Below, piece by piece: positions 56,495-64,000 of a DNA stretch of 64,000 nt; positions within the stretch are counted from its first letter, which is position 1; each line of letters begins with the position of its first letter. Source of the DNA: Meconema thalassinum (lineage: Eukaryota > Arthropoda > Insecta > Orthoptera > Tettigoniidae); assembly GCA_946902985.2 (NCBI GenBank), contig OX336398.1, positions 231,781,556 through 231,845,555 on the forward strand. The letters run 5' to 3'. The notes under the pieces are model-generated. The model saw nothing but the letters and a program-made list of their open reading frames with translations, did not search any database and was not told the origin of the DNA. Made by a program: the position numbers and the translations under genes.

Positions 56495-56905
56495 ATGGAT
56501 ACATTTGCTCAAGAATCTTTACGTAATGTTATAAATCGTGTTTTCTTACACCCCTACTATAATATGGCTATCATGTATCTTGAGCTAGGAACATTGATAC
56601 ACCTGTGTCCGCCACGCTATCTAACGTACTTAACTATAACTTACCCTTCCTACATCTCCGTAACTCATGAGTTAACAGGATCGATATTTCGGATAACGCT
56701 ACTTCCTGCAATGGATCAAGCCCGGAGAAAATGCAAAGTGAACCTTCCTGCATTAGATGTTTATTCAAATCCTAATAAGGATAATCGATTTGGGGTGAAG
56801 TGGAACGTGCCTCCACCAAGATTTATTCTGCATAATGGAGTGGACAGCCTGAGTAGTGAGAGACTGGGTCATGTGCGCCTCCCGTGGGTTAAAGGAGGAG
56901 TATGA
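56495..56905 (+). CDS. Unidentified 136-codon ORF
   Basis: The protein starts MDTFAQESLRNVINRVFL. It has a hydrophobic, Tyr/Leu/Ile-rich segment (NMAIMYLELGTLIHL, then YLTYLTITYPSYI) that could be one or two weak membrane helices. The second half is polar and basic (DQARRKCKVNLPALDVYSN, then NRFGVKWNVPPPRF). I recognise no family. The ORF is not part of any repeat seen elsewhere in the window. It has a TATA box upstream, and a SINE begins 41 bases after its stop, so it might be a first exon or a small gene. Equally it could be a chance ORF; the absence of visible splice logic keeps confidence low. Confidence 0.3.
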   Translation: MDTFAQESLRNVINRVFLHPYYNMAIMYLELGTLIHLCPPRYLTYLTITYPSYISVTHELTGSIFRITLLPAMDQARRKCKVNLPALDVYSNPNKDNRFGVKWNVPPPRFILHNGVDSLSSERLGHVRLPWVKGGV

Positions 56906-56945
56906 CGTCATGCGGACAAGGCCTGCTTTAATGCGCAGTGTTAGC

Positions 56946-57446
56946 GGCTACGGTGGCTTAGTTGGTAGCATGCTGAGCTTCTACGCCCAAGATCGCGGGT
57001 TCAAACCCGGCCGAAGTCGTCGGATTTTTAAGAGCGTTAAAAATCCCTCCGTATGCCTTCCTTCAGAGGGAAAGTAATGCCAGCGGTCCCATGTCATAGA
57101 TTTATGGTATGTTAAAGAACCTTCGACTAATTACACCTGTGTGAAGCTAAATTATATATAGGTTAAACGTCCGACAAACGCTCTTAGGTTCCGACGTTCA
57201 CCGCTAGGAGCCGACTGCGGTGGCATCTGGTAATCAAGTTCTGAATTAGTAGTCGTTGATGGTGGCGTTTGGTGGCAAAAGTAGGAAGTATTTCAAAAAA
57301 TTCAATTTCTGCAGTCCTCACTTGAATTGAAAACACATAACACACACTAATACAGTCATCACAATTAACACCGGTTAACAGGCAGATTCTACACACACCC
57401 AAAGTACACGGCGCTACAAGACCACGGTGTCGTAGCCCCTAAACTA
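56946..57446 (+). mobile_element. SINE family 1, long copy
   Basis: The head GCGGCTACGGTGGCTTAGTT and B-box GGGTTCAAACCC are followed by a body and 3' region matching 9424-9893 through ACAGGCAGATTCTACACACA. Confidence 0.8.
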
Positions 57447-58020
57447 AGCATACGCTCGTTTTATAAACATACTCGTTTCTTAATTATTGCCATTATGGGC
57501 TCGTTGCATAATGTACTATTATGTTCGACCCTGACTATTATATGTCAGAAAACTGTACTATAATGAGGCTCATTATAACACTATTTTAAATTAATAAACA
57601 GTTCCACCCACCAACGAGATCTCAAGAAACATTTGTTTGACCAATTAGATGAGGATAGCATCGCACGTGCGTTGAGTTCCTCGACCTTCTAATTTAAATT
57701 TCACTGCGTGGCCTAGTGTCATAGTAGGGTAATCGAGGAGGCCATGGTCAAATACAAGGCATTCTCTGCGTCTCATGCGCTCTGTTCAGTACATAAAACT
57801 GGCGAAATCTCGACAGATATTTATGAATATATATGTTCGAACATAAAATAGTTATAATAATTATCGTCGAACATAAACAGTCGTATGCAACTCGCCTATA
57901 ATGGTAATTATGACACTCGTATGGCAATTATAAAACTCGCATACCCTCGTTTTATTAACGTACTCGTGTCTTAATTATAACCATTATAGACTCGTTGCAT
58001 AATGTACTATTATAGCACAT
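57447..58020. mobile_element. AT-rich MITE, inverted copy of 11646-12115
   Basis: It contains ATAATGAGGCTCATTATA, the GAGGAGGCCATGGTCAAATAC block, TATGTTCGAACATAAA and ACTCGCCTATAATGG. These are in reverse order and orientation relative to 11646-12115. The ends carry related inverted motifs (CGTTGCATAATGTACTATTAT occurs near both ends). Non-coding. Confidence 0.65.
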
Positions 58021-58078
58021 GACATAATATACATAGCCTAGGGGAACGACATTATCCTCAAACGTGTTGCTTTGATAC

Positions 58079-58584
58079 TTTTTTTTATTTTATTTTTATT
58101 TAGTCAATTTACCCTCTAGGTTGGTGGTTCCCACGGACTCAGCGAGGGAACTCACCACTACCGCCTCTATGGGCAGTGTTCTGGAGCTTGGAACATCTGG
58201 TCAGAAGGGATACAACTGGGGAAGTGTGATCATCACTTCGCCCAGGCAGCCTCACCTGCAAAGCGAACAGGGGCCGTATGAGGGATGGGAAGGGATGGAA
58301 GATGGGGATGGATAGGCTAGGAAGAGGGAAGCAGGCGGCCGTGGCCTTACAGTAGGTAACATCCCGGCATTAGCCCGAAGACGAAGTGGGAAACCACGGA
58401 AAACTACTTCGAGGATGGCTGAGGTGGGAATCGAACCCCCTCTACTCATTTGGACCACCCGAGGCTGAGTAGACCCCGTTCCAGTCCTCAAACCACTTTT
58501 CAAATTTCGTGGCAGAGCCGGGAATCGCACCCAGGACCTCCGGGGCGGCAGCTAACCATGCTGACCACTACGCTACGGAGGCGG
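58079..58584 (-). mobile_element. ~500-bp tRNA-headed SINE (family 6)
   Basis: The minus-strand head GCCTCCGTAGCGTAGTGGTC with a GGGTGCGATTCCC B-box precedes a second GGTTCGATTCCC segment and the GTTTTCCGTGGTTTCCCACT phrase. It ends in an A-rich tail (T-rich on the plus strand at 58079-58105). Similar phrases flank it (GCTTTGATAC and CTTTTGATCC), fitting a target duplication. From memory it resembles an abundant orthopteran repeat. Confidence 0.8.
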
Positions 58585-58734
58585 CTTTTGATCCTTGATG
58601 CTTTATTTAATTATAACTATTATTGTAATGCAGTAGATTCAGATAACAATCATGCGGATGCGGCTAACGATTTGTTTAACCTCGCAGGGCTCTAGTGTTA
58701 AAAAGATTAGACAAATAATATTTTTGTTGTTGTT

Positions 58735-59417
58735 GTTCGAGTCTTCAGTCTTTTGGCTGGTGTAATACAGCCCTCCAGGTCTCCGTGTCCTGAGCTAATC
58801 GTTTCATCTCTACATAGCTGCCACCCCTTACAACCGAGGAAATATGTTAAACATATTCTAACCTTGGTCTACCCCTACAGTTCTTGTCTTCGAACCTTCC
58901 TTGCTATTCCTGGGTGTCTTAGTATGTGCTCTACCAACCTGTCTTTTCTCTTCATTAGCAGTCACCAGAAACATATCTCCTCTAACACTCTTAATAACTC
59001 TTCGTTTGTAACCCTATCTACCCATCTGATCTTCATTATTCTCCTGTAACACCACATTTCAAACGCTTCAATTCTCCTCCTTTCTGCTGCTCCAACAGAG
59101 CGCCACGCTCCAGGCAAAGGCTTTCAAAAATGACTTCCTAATACCTAAATTTATATTTCTTGTCAACACATTCATTTTCTGAAGAAATGCTTTCTTTGCC
59201 TGGGCCAATCTACTTTTCTTTGTACATTTTTGCTTCGTACATCACTGGTTATTTTGCTAATAACAGAGGTCTCCTACTTTCTTTAGCTTCTCACCTGCCA
59301 ATTTGACATCAATACGGGTTTCTGTTTTCCTTCGGTTTCAATCCATTATTTGTTTTACATTTATTGTTTTTCATCATAAATCCCTTCAAGACGGAATCCA
59401 TACCATTTAAAAAATTC
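58735..59417 (-). pseudogene. LINE 3' fragment, part 1
   Basis: The minus strand holds a decayed LINE C-terminal region: a FLNGMDSVLK block, then AFAWSVALCW, EMWCYRRIMKIRWVDRVTNEE and LVEHILRH. A GTT-rich (AAC on the minus strand) tail lies at 58720-58740. The upstream RT portion continues at 63385 after an interruption by the R repeat. Confidence 0.7.
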
Positions 59418-59646
59418 CTCTCGGCACGCCGGAAGGCGGAGGTAGATTTCACCGGACAAACTTGGAGATAGGCGAAAATAGGCAGAATATGCAGGTTTTC
59501 GTAGAAGGATCAGACCTCATTTATCGCGTGAAAGTATTTTATAATTGGAGATTAATTAACTTTGTTTTTCTTCATTTTAAACATATTTTAAACATTTTAT
59601 TGTCTTATGGGGACGGTAACATTCTTGTCATTTGGAGTCCATTTTT

Positions 59647-61153
59647 AGCCTATTTTCAATTTTGAAAAAATAGGCTTATGAGATCACCTTTTGTCCGTGT
59701 GTGTGTGCGTGTGTGTGTGTGTGTGAGGTGTGTGTGTGTGTCCCCTAATAAAATCTAAACGGCTGGAGCGATTTCAGTGAAACTCGGTAAGTTCATAGCA
59801 CTATTCCCGGCGACCTCGACTGTGCCCATCGAATTTTGTTACGTCTCACCAATCCAACATGGCGGCTGTGCGAAATATTTCACTAGCATTCAGTATCTCT
59901 GAAACTATCACGAATATCTCCCTGAAATTGTGTACGGTGATAAAGGGTACTACTAGAAGTTCACCTATGAGACTTTCAAAAATCTGGTTACTACATAACC
60001 AACATGGCGGCCAAGCGAAGTGGAGACTTTTAAATAGATTTTTCTCGCGATTTAACTATCCAAACGTAATGAAAATTGGTACAGCAAATATCTATACACA
60101 TTGCAATGCACTGGAGTCTAATTTAGTTCAATTGTTTACATAACCTCAAAATGGCGACTGTGCGAAATATTTCACTGACATTCTATATCTCCGAAACTAT
60201 TACAGATATCACCCTGCAATTTTGTACGGTGATAAAGGGTACTGATACAAGTTTACCTATGTATAATTCATAAACCTGTAAAGTACAAAACGAACATGGC
60301 GACCAAGCGAATCTGAAATATTTTAATAGACTATTCTCGTGAGCTAACTCTCTGAGCGCAGTGAAATGTGGTACAGTAAATGATTTTGCAGATTGTAATG
60401 TACTGCCATCTAATTTAATTCAATTGTTTACATAACCTCAAGATGGCGGTTGTGCGAAATTTTAAAATTAAGTTTTTATTTCTTGTGTCGTAATCATGCG
60501 ATCGAAGTGAAAGTTTGAATAATGAACCTAGGCAATAAGTGTCTTTGAATGGTACATAACTCTATGGCCTATACATATAACAATCCTAAATGGCAAGCTT
60601 CCGTAATATTTAGACGGTTCTCAATATCTATGAATCTTTTACAGCAACCAAACTGATTTTTTTTATGTTCATAGAGACTATGAACATATGTTCACCTATA
60701 GGACTTTCAGTAACCTGGTGAGCACGAATCCAACATGGCGGCGACGCGAAGTATAAATATTTAAATGGACGTTTCTCGCGAATTAACTATCCGAGTGCCG
60801 TGAAACGTTGCACGTTAAATGCTTACACAAATGTTGATCCACTGGCATGTAATTTATTTCAATTGTTTGCATAATCACAAGATGGCTGCTGTGCGTAATT
60901 TTAAAATCTCGTTTTCACTTCTTGTGTTCTAATCATGCGATTGAAGTTTGAATACCACACGTACACAATAATCTTAATATAATAGTACAAAAATAAAAAT
61001 CCAACCTGGCGACCATCTGAAATATTTAGACGGTTCTCAATATCTACGAATCTGTTACAGCAATAAACTGAAATTTTGTATGTTGATAGAGGCAATTAAC
61101 ATGAGCAGGATATATGAAAATAGGCTGTACAGTTCTTCACGGAACTACTTGTT
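59647..61153 (+). mobile_element. Copy C of the 145-bp-array element
   Basis: It has the same hairpin start, GT-rich microsatellite, tandem body and GGAACTACTTGTT end as A and B. Motif positions are 59859, 60004, 60151, 60296, 60443, 60590, 60735 and 60882, with a mutated one near 61016. The uninterrupted site is visible in R copy 1 (26248 region). Comparison gives either a TA duplication or no duplication at the junction. Confidence 0.82.
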
Positions 61154-61449
61154 ATACTTGTGGTCACACTGTCCTTATGCAAGGTTTCGACACTGATGTG
61201 TAACTATGTAACGGTCTGTTACTTCTTCACGCAAAATTATATCTCCCGCAGAGATGTTGGTTGGTTCCTCAGTTTAGGGGCTGCGACAACGCGGTCATAT
61301 AACCCCGTGTACTTTGGGTGAGTGTAGAATCTGTCTGATAAACGGTGTGAATTGTGATGGCTGTATTAGTCTGTAATTCAGGTAAGGAATGCAGACGCTA
61401 AATTTCAAGCAGTAGTTCCTAATGTTGCTACCAGATACTAACGTCAACG

Positions 61450-61655
61450 CCACCTAGCTGTGAACTTGGCTACTAGATGCCACCTCAATCAGCAACTCGC
61501 AACGAACGTTGGAACTTCCCCTCCAAAGGAAAGCTTACTGAGGGATTTTTAGCGCTCTTAGAAAATCCGACGACTTTGGCTGGCTTTGAACCCGCGACCT
61601 TGGGCATAGAAGTTCAGCATGCTACCAGTTACGTCACCGAAGCCGCTTCACACTT
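61450..61655 (-). mobile_element. SINE family 1 fragment in R copy 2, unit 1
   Basis: The shortened minus-strand SINE of the R unit, with head ACGTCACCGAAGCCGC in plus-strand reading. Confidence 0.7.
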
Positions 61656-62389
61656 AGTCAGATGGAAATCTGAATCTGATCTCGCGCAAGTGCGTTGTCA
61701 TGGCTCATCCCTCATCAATTTAGTAGTGTTGCCATGTCAACCACTGATAGCTCTTGGCATTTTCTTATAATTCCGAAATCATTTTTCTCATCCCTTGGCG
61801 CAATGGTGGCTCATATCAAAAATTCTTTCAGACAAACGTTTTAGGTAATTATTAGGGGAATATTGTCCATTTTGTACGGTTTTGATATTGTGCCTATTAA
61901 CAGAGATATGATTAATGTTTCCCGAAAAAAACACTTTTTCCCACCCCTTTGGTCAATGGTTGGTGCTATCAAAAAACGTTTCAAACATAAATTTCTGAGC
62001 TTTATCCGACACATAGTATGAACTTGAAACGGATTCGATATTTCACATATTAAGAGAGTTATAGCAATATTTCATTTTTTCGAAAAAGAGTCCCCCATTT
62101 TCATCCCCTTCGACCGATTTAGCCCAGTAACGAACTCGTCCGAGATTTTATGGGTATACATATTCGGTAAAAAATTCAAAGTGATTGGTGCAAAATTACG
62201 GCAGTTATCGTGTCAACAAGAAACTGATATACATATATACATATATTACATAAATTATATATAAACTTTTGAACTGACGGTGGTTTGGGGGTCTGGGGAA
62301 TGTGAAACGCGAAGATATGTCGAAATTTTCCGGAAATCGAAACATGGTACCCATTGCAATAGTTAGCTTTCTAATGAAATCTACCTAAA

Positions 62390-62610
62390 ATACTACCGTC
62401 AACGACACCTAGCTGTGAACTTGGCTACTAGATGCCACCTCAATCAGCAACTCGCAACGAACGTTGGAACTTCCCCTCCGAAGGAAAGCAAACTCAGTTT
62501 TTTTAGCGCTCTTAGTAAATCCGACGACTTCAGCCGGGTTTGAACCCGCGACCTTGGGCATAGAAGTTCAGCATGCTACCAGTTCCGATACCGAAGTCGC
62601 TTCCCACAGC
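62390..62610 (-). mobile_element. SINE family 1 fragment in R copy 2, unit 2
   Basis: Same truncated SINE as in the other R units, with TTCCGATACCGAAGTCGC at its head end. Confidence 0.7.
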
Positions 62611-63188
62611 CATATGAAAACTGAATGTGATCTCGTGCAGTGGCGTAGTCATAGCAACTGCTGATGGCTCATCCCTTATCAATTAAAAGTAAAGTTGTCA
62701 TGGCAACCTCTCTTGGCACTTGGCATTTTCTTATAATTTAAATCATTTTGTTCACCCCGTGGCGTAATGGTGGGTCATATCAAAAATTCTTTCAGACAAA
62801 AGTTTTAGGTAATTATTGGAGGAATATTGTCCATTTTGTGCGGTTTTGATATTGTGCCTATTAACAGAGATATGATTAATGTTTCCCGAAAAACCCACTT
62901 TTTCCCACCCCTTTGGTCAATGGTTGGTGCTATCAAAAAACTTGTTTGACATACATTTTTGGCACTTATCCGACACATATTATGAACTTTGAAGGGATTC
63001 GATATTTCATGTATTAAGAGAGTTATAGCGATATTTCACGTTTTCGAAAAAAGCCCCCCATTTTCACCCCCTTTGACCGATTTTGCCCATTAACGAACTC
63101 GACCGAGATTTTATAGGGATACATATTATGTAAAAAATTCAAAGTGATTGGTGCAAAATTACGGCAGTTATCGTGTCCACAAGAAACT

Positions 63189-63205
63189 GATATATATATA
63201 TATAT

Positions 63206-63243
<38 letters not shown>
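63189..63243. repeat. (TA)n-(GATA)n microsatellite
   Basis: About nine TA units followed by about ten GATA units at the fixed microsatellite position of the R unit. Confidence 0.9.
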
Positions 63244-63244
<1 letters not shown>

Positions 63245-63384
63245 CATAAATTATATATAAACTTTTGAACTGACGGTGGTTTTGGGGTCTGGGGGATGTG
63301 AAACGCGAAGATATGTCGAAATTTTCCGGAAGTCGAAACATGGGACCCATTGCAATAGTTAGCTTTCTAATGAAATCTACCTAA

Positions 63385-63450
63385 CATCCAAATCCTCTGG
63401 TGAATTGGCTAAGATCACAATATCATCAGAAAATCTCAGTGTTGAAATCA
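63385..63450 (-). pseudogene. LINE reverse transcriptase fragment, part 2
   Basis: The minus strand encodes LRFSDDIVILANSPEDLD, which contains an F-x-D-D catalytic box of a non-LTR RT. It is the upstream neighbour of the fragment at 58735-59417. Homology fades beyond about 63450. Confidence 0.7.
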
Positions 63451-64000
63451 TTCCATAACATACATATTGTACACAAATGCAATGTTCTTATAATTAAAAC
63501 GTTCAAGATGGTGAATGTGCGGACTATTAACATAAGTCAAAACCTGAAAAAGAGGGTCTCATAAAATGAATTTAACTTCTCTAAGACGCAACACTATCAG
63601 ATATTGGCGCTGCATCTACAAAAGAAAATGTTGAAACTTTGTGAGATTTGGGAAATTGCAGTTTATGAAAATAGTCACTTCACTTGTTGTGTGGTATGGG
63701 GCGAGTACATCATGTAACAGATGGCGGGGGAGTTGTGTTCAACTTGTTGTGTATAATTGCCGGGGATAAATCACACAGCCATGTGGCGTGGTGCAAGGTA
63801 CAGATGGCAGTGTACTGCTTCTTGTGCGAGTCCGGCCTTTACAATGCTACCCTCATTTACTTGCTGCTTGGCGGATATTAATGATCCGTGAGTGGATTCT
63901 AGATATCTTATAATAAGAGAGCTATGGTTTTCAAAATGTATACCATATGATAATAGAGACATGAGTAGATTGTATACCAAAATGAACACCACATATTAAT
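63451..64000. other. Window end, no gene recognised
   Basis: AT-rich DNA with short unsupported ORFs on both strands. Confidence 0.4.

Larger units (their letters stand above)
59418..63384. mobile_element. R-family repeat, copy 2, inserted in a LINE and split by copy C
   Basis: It matches 26016-28371 plus 30474-30628 in order: start block, two SINE-plus-conserved-block units, and the GAAATCTACCTAA end. The LINE coding sequence reads across the junction when it is removed (plus-strand AAAAATTC at the left joins ATCCAAATCC at the right). The boundaries are therefore exact to about one base and no target duplication is apparent. It contains the array element C (59647-61153), two minus-strand SINE fragments (61450-61655, 62390-62610) and a GATA microsatellite. 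Confidence 0.7.

Overview
The window is repeat-dense eukaryotic DNA with no recognisable host protein-coding gene. An arthropod, most likely an insect, is suggested by a Ty3/gypsy element with a baculovirus-F-like env, a BEL/Pao element, mariner transposases and several tRNA-headed SINE families. From memory, three of the SINE heads look like repeats common in long-horned Orthoptera (crickets and katydids). That taxonomic guess is inference, because no search could be run.

Layout. 1-9.4 kb: a foldback transposon with ~1 kb arms (359-2410), a broken AP-endonuclease/RT LINE on the minus strand (3935-7054), then two degenerate tandem-repeat blocks. 9.4-12.1 kb: SINEs and AT-rich MITEs. 12.5-25.6 kb: two adjacent copies (A and B) of a ~1.5 kb non-autonomous element whose body is a tandem array of ~145-bp units, each headed by ATGGCGGC or a variant. 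Copy B is split by a 9.6 kb LTR element with apparently identical LTRs but no polymerase, and by a SINE. 25.6-31.5 kb: mariner remnants, a small foldback MITE, and a ~2.5 kb repeat (family R) split inside its TA microsatellite by a 2.1 kb terminal-inverted-repeat transposon. 32.4-43.1 kb: a nearly complete Ty3/gypsy element (LTR-gag-pol-env-LTR, minus strand), disabled by in-frame stops and a SINE inserted in env. 43.7-54.3 kb: a LINE 3' fragment whose terminus has expanded into roughly 50 copies of an 80-bp minisatellite. That array is invaded by a decayed BEL/Pao element and a SINE, and abuts a truncated mariner. 54.8-56.9 kb: the least repetitive stretch, with GGG...CCC palindromes, a TATA box and an unidentified 136-codon ORF. 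56.9-64 kb: SINEs, a MITE, a LINE fragment interrupted by a second R copy, which is itself interrupted by copy C of the 145-bp-array element.

Nesting gives a relative order of events. LINE came first, then R, then the 145-bp-array element (59.4-63.4 kb). In B the array element was followed by the LTR element and a SINE. The gypsy env was later hit by a SINE. The minisatellite was later hit by BEL. Several empty-versus-filled site comparisons can be made inside the window and fix element boundaries closely.

The most unusual items are the nucleosome-length 145-bp arrays in three copies, the polymerase-less LTR element with splice-like signals and a pair of covarying hairpins, and the LINE-terminus-derived minisatellite. 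None is shown here to be a functional new system.
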